Assembly (NCBI GenBank): GCA_019279435.1
Contig: JAAALK010000081.1
Coordinates: forward strand, 26,686,457 to 26,750,456
Reading direction: 5' to 3'
DNA length: 64,000 nucleotides
Source of the DNA: Zizania palustris
Taxonomy: Eukaryota; Streptophyta; Magnoliopsida; Poales; Poaceae
Shown: positions 33,806-42,486 of the stretch, one piece after another
Numbering within the stretch: the stretch's first letter is position 1
Layout of the letters: every line of letters begins with the position of its first letter
Program-made: the position numbers and the translations under genes
Notes under the pieces: generated by a model
Seen by the model: only the letters and a program-made list of their open reading frames with translations
The model's database searches: none
What the model was told of the DNA's origin: nothing

Positions 33806-36703
33806 TTATATATGCTTTGAATTCTGTAGATGCTGAGTATATTACATCTGTGCTAAATAGGTATGGCACATATGGTATATGCTTTACCTATGGTGCCTTC
33901 TTCGCAATGAGAGGATTAGTTGCTGCTGGGAGAACTTATGAGAACAGCCAGTCTATCAGAAATGGATGTGAATTCCTATTGTCAAAGCAATTTAGTGCAG
34001 GTGGATGGGGAGAGAACTATATTTCTGCTGAAACAGAGGTAAATAATATTTTTATTCTAGTTTCCTTTCAGTTTCTTTCAATTCTCACTTTTCAACATTG
34101 GCCTTGCTAGTTTAACTATAGAAACCACTTAAAAAGTTGTATTTTTCGAATAACCTTAAAGTTATATGATCCAACAGTTTTTCATCTGTATTTGTATAAT
34201 AAAATAAAATTGGTCATATGAGTTTTGTTGGTGTTAGGAATATAGAATATAGATAACTATGATCCAGATGAGACTAAAAAACAAGTTTAAGGACTGTCAG
34301 CATATTTTTCTCAAATTTTCCTATGACATGCGTGAATCTTGATTGTGCAATCAAACAAGCCCATTTTTTTACTTAACTTACAATCAACTTGTTATGTGCA
34401 GCAGCACAATTAGTTAGATAAGATTAGTTAGATTAAAATAAGATTTGTTATTTATGTTTTAAAGATAGAGATAGGTTAGCAGATTAGATTGTATTAGGGC
34501 TATAAGTACCCCTTCAGGACTATGGAATAAAGCAAGCAGAAGGAATTATTTAGTTCCTCCTCTTCTCCTACCAATTTGGTATCAGAGCAGCCATGTTCCA
34601 AAGATCTGACGCCATGACGACGTTCGTCCCAACCGCATATGATATGCAAGCCCTCGCAGATTTGCAGCAGGCTATTGCCAACCTTCAGGCGTACCTAGGC
34701 TTGGCTCCGGTGGCCTCCACGTTGCCGAGTTTCCCCCACGGTGCAACGGGTTCCCCCACCGCATCGTCACCTCCACCGCGAGCCACCTCCGACTCTAGGA
34801 GGGCCACCGGAGACGGCGACACGAAGCTGTCGACCATGGAGAAGCAGCCACAGGTGGATTTCCCTTGCGTCGTAACCCCCGTGACCACCGATGAGGACTA
34901 TAACAGGTCCCCCAACTTCGCCACCCGATCCCTCGGCTTCACCAACTGCGACGGGGCCAATCTGGCGCCCCAACCGCTGCCCTCGCACGCTGATGGAGGC
35001 TACGTGGGCAGCGGCGACGAAGATCGGGAAGGGGAGGATGACGACGAGGACGCCAAGCTCGGAGGCCTCAAACTCATCGCAGCCCACCTTGGTCTGCGAC
35101 CGCACGATGAGCTCGTCGCAGAGAGGGACGAGGATGGTTGGCTTCCCTGGGGCGGCCCTACCGACGAGCGTGGATGGACCCACGCTCAAACGCGACGAGC
35201 GCAGTTGGGGCCAAGACGGAGGGCCTCACGGCGTCGAGCTTCTCGGCCACGAGGGCGGTCGACTTCCCCTGGGCGGCTCCGCCGACGGGCGCGGATGGGC
35301 CCGCGCTCAACGCGGCGAGCGCAGTTGCGGCCGAGACAGAGGGGGCGGGCGCCGCACTCTGGAGGTCCCACCCGCCACGTGCGCTCGGTGCCACAGCAAC
35401 CGCCGGACGGCGTGCCAAAGTCCGTCGAGTCTCCCCCACGCCGAGTCGGGCCGTCGGGCATGCTCCCACAAGTTTTTTTGGCCCGACGCCTTTGCTTCCA
35501 AGACTGTGTCACCGATCTGTCCACAGGAGATCAAGCCACAAAAGATCTAGATATGTCACACATGATCCAAACTGTTCAAAGAGTAAATTGCTACGCGCAC
35601 CCTATTTTGTGTACACAGAAATCATTTCTTCAGGCAGTGAATGTCATCTTATCTGGTCCAGTTTTCAGCTCGAGGACGAGCTGATTTCCGAGGAAGGGAG
35701 AGAATGTTATGTGCAGCAACACAATTAGTTAAATAAGATTAGTTAGATTAATATAAGATTTGTTATTTCTGTTTTAAAGATAGAGATAAGGTTAGCAGAT
35801 TAGATTGTATTAGGGCTATAAGTACCCCTTCAGGGCTATGGAATAAAGCAGAAGGAATTAATTAATTAATTTCTTTCCTACTCCTACCACGACTACTACC
35901 AAAGTGAGGAGTTATCTAGGATTACATTAACAACAATTTCTAATCTGAAATCGAACAGGCTTATGCCGATGCTGGGAGACCTCATGCAGTGAACTCCGCT
36001 TGGGCAATGTTAGCTTTAATTTACTCTGGACAGGTCTGTTTGTAAATTGTTCATTCAATTTGGTGTACTGATGTATGTATGAATATCTTATCATAGTCAT
36101 GTGTTGTTTTTATTAACCACTAATGTTATGAACAGACCGAACGAAACCCAACACCATTATACCGTGCTGCAAGACAATTAATCAACATGCAACTTGAGAC
36201 AGGAGAGTTCCCCCAACAGGTAAGTTTTGGGACGAGTATTAAATCTCCTGAATGCACACTCTTACAAGGAGATTCTACAGTTTGGTTTGTCCAATTAGCA
36301 GATATTTGGTAATTAAATAAAAAGGAATAAACTTACACAATGTCATTGGAATATGTCTACCACATCAAGATAACAGAATTGAAGTACAACTTATTGGTAA
36401 TGTCATTCAAATATGTCTACCAGCTCATACATTTGTGCAACTTGAAAGTTTATTTGAATACACACACACACAGGGCGCAACTTCCTAACTGAAAGCATGT
36501 TTGCAAACAGAGAGCACAAATGTATGAGCCATTTTAAAGTGTTTTTGCAAACAGTCTTACTTGGTTTTCTTGGTTTTGGATTGAAGGAACATGTTGGATG
36601 CTTCAGTTCCAACTTTGTATTCAATTACCCGAACTATCGCAACTTGTACCCTATTTGGGCCCTCGGAGAGTTCCGCCGCCGTCTTACTGCAAGCAAGGAC
36701 TGA
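15373..36703 (+). CDS. Oxidosqualene cyclase OSC-B, complete 18-exon gene (759 codons)
   Basis: Exons: 15373-15585, 17231-17416, 20504-20593, 20697-20888, 21080-21164, 21510-21676, 22010-22198, 23080-23193, 26638-26760, 26844-26963, 28624-28722, 32647-32703, 33435-33481, 33560-33703, 33861-34038, 35959-36033, 36136-36219, 36587-36703 (TGA). All join in phase to 759 codons, the normal plant OSC length. The product should cyclise 2,3-oxidosqualene at the ER membrane. It starts MWRLKIA as in the family. QW-type motifs include [30 protein letters not shown] and [12 protein letters not shown]. The catalytic acid motif DCTAE is at residues 486-490. The motif usually MWCYCR or MWCHCR is FWCFIR (258-263), and N480/V484 replace residues that are His/Ile in cycloartenol synthase. 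Introns 1 and 3 use GC donors (CAG|GCATGC); the rest are GT-AG. Introns carry several transposons. The product is probably a non-sterol triterpene; its identity cannot be read here. Confidence 0.93.
16754..17076. mobile_element. Tourist-like MITE in OSC-B intron 1
   Basis: This foldback of about 323 bp has an inverted-repeat pair GAGGCTAAAATTTAGTTCC and (read inverted) GAGGCCGTTTGGATGACAT, with a TAA next to the right end. It is conserved in the right arm at about 47448-47771. Confidence 0.55.
17417..20503 (+). other. OSC-B intron 2, repeat-bearing
   Basis: The intron is 3.1 kb and conserved in the right arm (43924-47107). It includes foldback-like sequence around 18830-19150 (TTTAACTATTTGTCACTC and a TTAAGAATGACAAAAATATT partner). 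A GC-rich block at 19435-19640 sits in AT-rich DNA; its short open frames are conserved between arms but match nothing I recognise. A (TTTC)n run lies at about 20169-20189. Confidence 0.6.
20979..21009. repeat. (CT)n microsatellite, OSC-B intron 4
   Basis: About 15 uninterrupted CT units lie 71 bp before exon 5, just past the end of the inverted-repeat homology. Confidence 0.9.
22199..23079 (+). other. OSC-B intron 7 with truncated CACTA-like element
   Basis: Between about 22685 and 22979 there are alternating copies of ATATCAGT-GTCGGTTTGTG-like motifs on both strands. They end in TTCTGTGGTAGTG at 22979, which inverted reads CACTACCACAGAA, a CACTA-type terminus. No matching left end was found, so it is read as a truncated non-autonomous CACTA. 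The rest of the intron shows nothing recognisable. Confidence 0.5.
23329..24002. mobile_element. hAT-type MITE in OSC-B intron 8 (GATTAATCGC repeats)
   Basis: The 674-bp element has termini CAATGTTTACAAATCG and, inverted, CAGTGTTTACAAATCG. The 8-bp target duplication TATGGTGC flanks it (23321-23328, 24003-24010). Repeated palindromic GATTAATCGCGATTAATCG tracts lie near both ends. A GC-rich middle (23690-23850) has only compositional open frames. Confidence 0.9.
24011..25077 (+). other. OSC-B intron 8, central part
   Basis: Ordinary AT-rich intron sequence lying between two hAT-type insertions. No gene or clear repeat was recognised. Confidence 0.6.
25086..25932. mobile_element. hAT-type MITE in OSC-B intron 8 (GGCGCCTAGG family)
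   Basis: The 847-bp element begins CAGTGTTCTAAAAATCGGG and ends CTCGAACACTG, with the 8-bp duplication TGTGTGAG (25078-25085, 25933-25940). It shares termini and GGCGCCTAGGCG repeats with the elements at 3173 and 29087. The very GC-rich interior gives overlapping open frames in both strands, which I treat as composition. Confidence 0.9.
25941..26637 (+). other. OSC-B intron 8, 3' part
   Basis: AT-rich intron up to the exon 9 acceptor. Nothing further recognised. Confidence 0.6.
26964..28623 (+). other. OSC-B intron 10, with a probable degenerate insertion
   Basis: The intron is 1.66 kb. A segment rich in CCTAGG and AGGCAG motifs (about 27190-28097) ends in TTATGAACACTGG, resembling the hAT-type terminus GAACACTG seen elsewhere in the window. 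No left partner or target duplication was found. Short frames at 27429-27623 and 27951-28247 are not convincing genes. Confidence 0.4.
29087..29587. mobile_element. hAT-type MITE in OSC-B intron 11
   Basis: The 501-bp element runs CAGTGTTCTAAAAC…GTGAACACTG. It is flanked by TTCTAGAG on the left (29079-29086) and the related TTCTATAA on the right (29588-29595), an imperfect 8-bp duplication. OSC-A has the intact site TTCTAGAG at 2914-2921. Confidence 0.8.
29651..31177 (+). mobile_element. Short non-autonomous LTR retroelement in OSC-B intron 11
   Basis: LTRs at 29651-30022 and 30813-31177 (TGCCATGGG/TGTCATGACC…CCCATGACA) bracket only about 790 bp. The flanking 5-bp duplication is ACCTG (29646-29650, 31178-31182), and OSC-A has the empty site at 2979-2983. 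A Met-tRNA-like primer-binding site TGTATCAGAGC starts at 30027, and a purine-rich AAAAGAAGGGATG tract precedes the right LTR. LTR TATA boxes (CTATAAATAGGG) lie near 29852 and 31000. An 83-codon frame (30097-30348) has a coiled-coil-like start and may be a gag remnant. No protease, integrase or RT is present. Confidence 0.88.
31178..32646 (+). other. OSC-B intron 11, 3' part with non-homologous segment
   Basis: About 31460-32605 is unrelated to the equivalent position in OSC-A (3967-4460), so one copy was replaced or gained an insertion here. I see no termini or genes in it. The minus-strand frame 32196-32729 overlaps exon 12 and is not believed. Confidence 0.5.
32915..33076. repeat. Imperfect (AT)n/(TATATTTA)n tract in OSC-B intron 12
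   Basis: A low-complexity AT run is broken by a short inverted-repeat-like segment at about 32935-32985 (GTGTAGAATAGC / GCTATTCTACAC). OSC-A lacks it. Confidence 0.75.
33726..33802. repeat. (GT)38 microsatellite in OSC-B intron 14
   Basis: A 77-bp uninterrupted GT run lies inside the 157-bp intron between exons 14 and 15. OSC-A has only GTGCATGGGTG at the same point, so the run expanded after duplication. It makes a spurious valine-cysteine run in an open frame. Confidence 0.95.
34390..35889 (+). mobile_element. Short non-autonomous LTR retroelement in OSC-B intron 15
   Basis: LTRs 34390-34573 and 35705-35889 are about 185 bp each (TGTTATGTGCAGCA…CCTACCA). Flanking pentamers are CAACT and CGACT (34385-34389, 35890-35894); OSC-A has the empty site CAACT at 6537-6541. 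The primer-binding site TGGTATCAGAGCAGCC begins at 34577, and a purine tract GAGGAAGGGAGAGAA precedes the right LTR. Structure and size fit an internally deleted LTR element mobilised in trans. Confidence 0.9.
34593..35684 (+). CDS. Hypothetical 363-residue protein inside the short LTR element
   Basis: One frame from the ATG just after the primer-binding site stays open across almost the whole interior. Its start ([20 protein letters not shown]) looks like the amphipathic N-terminus of plant retroelement Gag proteins. The middle is Arg/Pro-rich and low complexity, derived from a tandem repeat of about 120 bp (35140-35345). Just before the right LTR, a different frame contains [13 protein letters not shown], typical of the tail of plant retroelement Pol. 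So the region is probably a fusion left by deletion of gag-pol. No RT, integrase or protease motif is visible. Whether it is translated is unknown. Confidence 0.45.
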   Translation: MFQRSDAMTTFVPTAYDMQALADLQQAIANLQAYLGLAPVASTLPSFPHGATGSPTASSPPPRATSDSRRATGDGDTKLSTMEKQPQVDFPCVVTPVTTDEDYNRSPNFATRSLGFTNCDGANLAPQPLPSHADGGYVGSGDEDREGEDDDEDAKLGGLKLIAAHLGLRPHDELVAERDEDGWLPWGGPTDERGWTHAQTRRAQLGPRRRASRRRASRPRGRSTSPGRLRRRARMGPRSTRRAQLRPRQRGRAPHSGGPTRHVRSVPQQPPDGVPKSVESPPRRVGPSGMLPQVFLARRLCFQDCVTDLSTGDQATKDLDMSHMIQTVQRVNCYAHPILCTQKSFLQAVNVILSGPVFSSRTS

Positions 36704-37997
36704 AGTATACAATGGCAATCCACCATACATTTGTGCTCTGCAAATTAAATTGTGCAATTGTTGAATGTTATCTACAATGTTGTGGCAAATATTTTGCAAA
36801 GCTAGTGTTATCCTAAAAAGCTTGTCAAATCAAGAACCAAACCAAAGCGGTTACTGTACCATGATTGTAACTCTAAAATAAATATTTTGCTACTATCACA
36901 AACTGATTGGTCCTATGAATATCTTTAATACAACTACAGAATTTCTAGTTTGCCAAAGCTATGACAATTGGCTCTGCAAAGAGCTTGTTGCAGTTCAAAG
37001 AGTTTATCTGATGTTTTAATTTGGATTTGTTTGACTTCAAATAGATATACACACATGTAATGGCACTCTTTCCAAATTGAAGGGATAAAAATGCCCCTTT
37101 CATCATAACCTGTGCTTCCTTTTCCAGGACAGAATATGTGCAGAATTGCGGAAATAACAGCAAAAGGGTGGCACAAATCTTCAGCTAAAGCTCCAAATGA
37201 CTTGAAATATGAACCTAAGAAAGATTAGGTTTCGGTAAACCTAATAGAATACCAACACGAGTTAAATCAGTCATTAAATAATAATAAAGGAAATACTTAG
37301 TAACCTAAAACTGGATAAGATATTTTATAGTACAATTAATCTAGATAGTGGTATTTTATATTTTATAGTACATTGACACTGTCTAGATTTGTTGTATTAT
37401 GAAATGTTCCGTTTAGTCCTAGGTTGCTATATTATGAGATTGAGTAATAGATAAATTTCAAGAAAATATCCACAGTAAATCAATTAAACAAACAAACTAA
37501 AAATATAAGTCTAAAAATGTTGTTCCAAATTAAATCGCAGACGTCTACATGTTATAAAATGCTTTCCAATAATTTGATGTATTTTTAGAGCAAAGAAATT
37601 AACCTCTAAGCAACAAACGTGATTTAAGTATTAATTTTAATTAATAATCCTTTTGAAAGTTCTACTCTCGGTCCTTGATGTAATTTCAATTCAAATCATT
37701 TTCCTTTACCTCACACGAATACGAAAACCCTAAAAATTACTTCCCTCTATTGTAAATCATAAAAAATCGGATTTCTGATCTCCATTGTAAAATTGCAGAA
37801 AATTGTTTTTCAAGATAAATTAGAAATAAACTTACAATATTATAAATTTTATTAGTATGCAATTTCACATACAAATTATAAAACAACATTTCTAATTAGC
37901 AGTTTGAGCATTTTCCAACTTATTTGTAAAACCGGAGGAAATTATTGTAATGTTATACAAATTCTTGATACATTCTGTTAAGATTTAGACATAATAA
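36704..37997 (+). other. 3' flank of OSC-B
   Basis: To 37712 it is homologous to the OSC-A flank; from there to the CACTA start it is AT-rich unique DNA. No gene seen. Confidence 0.6.
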
Positions 37998-38309
37998 CAC
38001 TACCGGAAAACTAAACTTCGCCGAGTGTACAAATCTTTGCCGAGTGCATTCCATCGGGCACTCGGCAAAGACACGTTCGCCGAGTGCCCTATGGAATGCA
38101 CTCGGCAAAGATTTGCACACGCGGCAAAGGCAGAGTTTGCCGAGTGCCACTCCTTAGGCACTCGGCAAACATCATGAAAAAACCCCGCCAAATTTTTTTG
38201 CTGGCGCCGTGACGGCGTCAGGGGTGAAATTTTGGGTTTGTCGAGTGCCACTAACGGACACTCGGCAAACTATAGCCTTTGCCGAGTGCCACAAGAAAAA
38301 CACTCGACA

Positions 38310-40075
38310 AAGATGACCCAATATTTCATGTGAAATTACATTTTGAGTCCATATCACATTTTAAAAATGTTTTGAACCTGAATTTTTTTACAGTCATAAT
38401 TAAACATCTTTTAATCCTTGGTAAATTTTCATACTTTTATGAGTGGGTTTGGTATTTTTAATAAAATATTTGTATTTCATGGATTTACTTCCAAGTGGGT
38501 CAAATTTGAAATGCATGTACATGAAATAATGACTCAAAAATTATGGAAAAATCATATTTGTGTTCATGATTATATTTGTAATCTTTTGCAACTAAATATA
38601 ACTAAATATTTAAAATCTAATTTACGACACTCGACCGGCAATATACAGGTTAATGGTTTTTTAATTATAGAAAATGTAATTGATGCCTAAAAAATATGAC
38701 ACTTGACATGGTGTCATTATATCATACATATATGATATGGTAAAAAATTCATAATGTTTCGACAAAGTTTTCAAGTATGACCTTTAGAAATTGGACAACC
38801 TTCGAGAAGGTTTAGGAGTTTAGGGATGAAATGAGTTAGGTTTAGAAGCAAATCGATATTCAAATATTTGTTTGAACTTAAAACTTTTTGTACTACTAAA
38901 ACTCAATTTATCTTATACCATGTCAAAAATTGGCATTTTTTAGAGGTAGTTTGCTATTTTTGGTTAAAAAAGTTGTTTATAAGATTTTAAGTAAAAGATC
39001 CCAAATTTAAACTCTCTGTGCCTTATATTTGATTATTTGAACCTAGAAATTTTCTAGGATGAAATATTAGTGTATATTATATAATTACAAATTATGGGAT
39101 TTTTTACTGTCTTTATTCTATTTTAGTTTTTTTTAAAAAAAACAGTATAAAAAATCTTTGCCGAGTGCAAATGGGAATGGCACTCGGCAAAGACAAAAAA
39201 ATCATTTTTGCCGAGTACCATAGCTAAATGCACTCGACAAAGTGTGATGATCCCATTATTTCATGTGAAAACATATTTTCACTCTATATCACATTTAAAA
39301 CATGTTTTGAACTTGAATTTTTTTACAGTCGTAATTAAACATCTGTTAATCCATGGAAAATTTTCATACTTTTATGAGTGGGATTGATATTTTTAATAAA
39401 TTAATCCTATTTGTAGGATTTACTTCCAAGTGGGTCAAATTACAACTGCATGTACATGAAATAATGACTCAAAAATTGTAGAAAAATCATATTTATGTTC
39501 ATGATTCTATTTTTAATCTTTTACAACTAAATATATCTAAATATTGAAAATATAATTTACGACGCTCGAGCAGCAACATGGAGCTTAATGTTTTTTAATT
39601 CAATAAAATTAAATTAATGCCTAAAAAATATGAAAGTTGACATGGTGTCATTGTATCATATATATACTGTGATAAAAATTTCATAATGTTCCGACAAAGT
39701 TTTCATGTACGACGTTTGCAAACTAGAGAATCGAGGAGAAGGTAAATGTGTTTATGGATGGAATGAGCTAGGTTTAGAAGCAAATCGATATTCAAATCTT
39801 TGTTTGCCGTTAAAACTTTTTATACTAATAAATCCCATTGTATCTTATATCATGTCCAAATTTGTGATTTTTTAGTACTAGCTTGGTATTTTTAGTTAAT
39901 TGAACTTCCTTATAGAATTTAATTAAAAGATCACAATTTTGAACTACAAGTGCATTAAATTTGTTTATTTGAACTAAGAAATTTTTTAGGAGTAAAAATA
40001 ACTGTGTATTACATAATGCCAAATTATGGGATTTTTTACCGTCTTATTTCTATTTTAGGTTTTTTTTAAAAAAAA
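38310..40075 (+). repeat. Direct repeat of about 0.9 kb inside CACTA A
   Basis: Two diverged units, about 38310-39165 and 39240-40075, share CATATCACATTT, GAACTTGAATTTTTTTACAG and AAGCAAATCGATATTCAAAT in the same order. CACTA B has the same pair (about 50680-51515 and 51620-52440), so it is ancestral to both elements. Confidence 0.75.
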
Positions 40076-41277
40076 TAAAAAAATCTTTGCCAAGTGCAAT
40101 TATCCCTGGCACTCGGCAAAGAAAAGGTTTTTTTAAATAATATTTGCCGAGTGCCTCACTAATTGCACTCGGCAAAGGTTTTTTAAAAAAACTGGTTTGC
40201 CGAGTGCCTCCCAATTTGGGCTCTCGGCAAACCTCAATACCTGCCTAAAACAGGCCCGCCCGCAGATCTGGGCGCAGCGCCCAGATCTGCTCCCCCGCGC
40301 GCAGCTGCCCCCCGTCGCCGCCGCCGGCAGCCCCGCTCCCCTGCGCCTGCTCCCCGCGCGCGCCCCTGTTCCCCCACTGTCGGCAGCCTGCCCCTGCGCC
40401 CCCGCCGCCGGCCGCCCAGCCCCCGTCGCCACTCCCCCGCGCCCCGCCGCCGGCCCCGCCGGTGACCCCACCGCCGGCCGTCCTCCCCTCAGCCCCCGTC
40501 GCCGGCCTCCCCCCACCCCGCCGCCGGCAAGCCCCCCCCCCCCCCCCCCCCCGCCGGCCGGCGCCACCTCCTCCCCCGCCTCGTCCTCCCCCCGGCGCCC
40601 CCGGCACCACCGGCTCCTCCTCCTCCGGCCGCCGGCCCCCTCACTCCGGCCGCCGGTCCCGCCGTCTCCTCCGCCCCCAACAACCCCTAGCTCCTCCGGT
40701 ATTTTTGACACCTAAAATTTAGGGTTTTAAATTTTTGTTTGAAATTAGTTTAAATTTTGTGGTGATGCTATAGTACGTCAAATGCTAGTTTATTCATTTG
40801 TTGAAATTTCATATATATATATATGTGTGTGTGCCTATATATATATACATGTTAGTTTATACATGTTAGTTGAAATTAGTGATATATTTAATGTAATGTT
40901 TAATCACATATGTAATCACATGTTTAATGCCATGAATATACCATGTTGTTCTAATATACATGTTTTAGAAATTTTAATATAATCGTTGTAATAGTTTTTA
41001 TGTTTTAATGATTATGTTGATTAAAATCTTTTGTATGTGGATGTCGGCCATCGTGCCGTGATATATATATGTATATATGTGTATGTGGATGTCGGCCATC
41101 GCGTCGTGATATGTGTATGTGGGTGACGACCATTATGTCGTCCTATTTTAATTTTTCTTGTTATTGTCGCGTAACCTAGGCGTCTCCCGTTCGGAAGAGT
41201 TACGGTTTGGAATATGCATGTCTTTGCATATTTGTGGCCGTAACTGTTTCGAATTGTCCACGTTTGGACAGCCGGAA

Positions 41278-41472
41278 GATGCGTAGATTGAGCTCGTTTT
41301 CATGCCCCGTTCCGATTCGACTCATGGTTTCGGCAGCACCTCCTCGTTGTTCTCCGAACGCACATCCTCTTGGCATGTTGCCCAGACGTGCGTTTGGAGA
41401 GCAGCGGGGAGGTGCTGCCGAAATTTGGGTTAGATCGGAACGGAGTGTGAAAACGAGCTCAATCTACGCATT
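41278..41472. repeat. Long inverted repeat upstream of transposase in CACTA A
   Basis: Arms 41278-41361 and 41390-41472 are reverse complements over about 84 bp with roughly a dozen mismatches, separated by a 28-nt loop. Shared words include ATGCGTAGATTGAGCTCG and TTTCGGCAGCACCTCC. It lies 74 nt before the transposase ATG. Confidence 0.85.
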
Positions 41473-41545
41473 TTCTGGTGGGATTAGGACCTATCTTACC
41501 TATCTAACCCCTAAACAAGAGTGTTGTTTCCTAGTTAAGTTCAAG

Positions 41546-42176
41546 ATGGATCAACGTGAGTGGATGTACACGGGTCGCCCTAGTCAGGCCGAGGTGACCA
41601 TGGATTGGATCAAGAACACTGAAGTATTCTTAGAGACGGCGTTTGGTAGACGGAATGTACGTGACAAGACCTGGTGTCCATGTAGTCGGTGCGAGAATAA
41701 GCATCGACAAACAAAGGATGCTATGGGTAAACACCTATGCAAATATGGGTTCATGCCAAATTATACGCGATGGACGTATCATGGTGAGTCCCAACGTCCT
41801 AGAGAGGAGGTGTTGCGACATCGCATGGATGATGATGAGGGAGGGGTTGGATTTATGCTAGATGACTTTGAAGATGCGCACTTCGACGAAGCACGTGAAG
41901 AGGAAGTGCCGGAGCCAACGGCAAAAGCGTTTTATGACATGTTGTACGCGTCAAAGCAACCTCTTCACGGTCACACTAAGGTTTCTCAACTGGATGCCAT
42001 CGCACGGCTATTGGCCATCAAGTCGCAGTTTAGCTTGAGTCGAGAATGCTTCGATGTTATGCTGACGGTTGTTGGTAGCCTTCTTCCAGAAGGTCACAAT
42101 CTTCCGAAGAGCATGTACGAGTCTAAGAAAGTCCTCCGTGCACTTAAGATGCCTTATGAGAAAATACATGCTTGTC
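41546..42176 (+). pseudogene. CACTA TNP2-type transposase, N-terminal fragment (element A)
   Basis: The frame begins MDQREWMYTGRPSQAE and is nearly identical to the first 210 residues of the transposase in CACTA B. It includes the N-terminal transposase-associated region with CPCSRCEN. It ends where an LTR element inserts at 42177 and supplies a stop at once. An upstream in-frame ATG at 41207 runs through the hairpin but is not shared in frame by element B, so 41546 is preferred. Confidence 0.85.
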
Positions 42177-42486
42177 TGTAGCGCCCCGATTTAACAAATC
42201 GAGACCTTATTGAATTTCATAAGAAAAACAATAATACAAGAGGTTCATCACGCGACAATCGTACATACGACAATGTTCATGGTACGCAGACCATATTTAT
42301 TACATCATTGTTTTAATAAAAACAGTAAAGTGAAATAATTAGAAAACGGCATGACGAACATCTTCTCCAGGATCTTTCTTCTCGACTGGGTCGCTACTCC
42401 AGACCGTCTTCAAAGTAAGCATCCTCTGTGGGGTCCAACGGGTATGAGTACAAAAAGTACTCAACAAGCCACCGCAAATGCAAATA
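42177..42486 (-). mobile_element. LTR element inserted in CACTA A, truncated by the assembly gap
   Basis: TGTAGCGCCCCGATTTAAC begins exactly where homology to CACTA B stops (after …CTTGTC). Read on the minus strand it contains TTGTTGAGTAC and TTTGTACTCATACC, like the Gypsy-type LTR at 9951-11041, so it is probably a related LTR in opposite orientation. TTGTC (42172-42176) is the likely target duplication, but the other side is lost in the gap. Confidence 0.6.

Larger units (their letters stand above)
28604..37712 (+). repeat. Direct duplication, unit 2 (pairs with 2431-8083)
   Basis: It carries OSC-B exons 11-18 and 3' flank. It is longer than unit 1 because of a hAT MITE, two short LTR elements, a (GT)n expansion and a replaced segment in intron 11. 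Unit 1 shows empty sites for the three mobile elements. Confidence 0.85.
37998..42176 (+). mobile_element. CACTA transposon A, 5' part (interrupted)
   Basis: It starts CACTACCGGAAAACTAAAC after TAA. Arrays of GCCGAGTGC/GCACTCGGC occur at about 38020-38310, 39160-39245 and 40085-40235. These are followed by a GC-rich block (40250-40710), a long inverted repeat (41278-41472) and the start of a TNP2-type transposase. At 42177 it is cut by an LTR element and then the N gap. Order and sequence parallel CACTA B closely. Confidence 0.9.

Noticed and set aside
33673..34110. A 145-codon frame with a Val-Cys run in OSC-B
   Set aside because: It reads through intron 14 and its GT microsatellite; the correct reading splices 33703 to 33861.
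15373..36703. A triterpene biosynthetic gene cluster with tailoring enzymes
   Set aside because: No P450, acyltransferase, glycosyltransferase or dehydrogenase exon could be found; only OSC copies and transposons are present.
40133..40722. Overlapping Pro/Ala/Gly-rich frames on both strands in CACTA A
   Set aside because: Extreme GC content removes stop codons in all frames. There is no conserved protein pattern, and the equivalent block in CACTA B differs in frame.
41207..41545. Upstream ATG extending the CACTA A transposase by 113 residues
   Set aside because: In CACTA B the same region is out of frame with the transposase, so the extension is not conserved.
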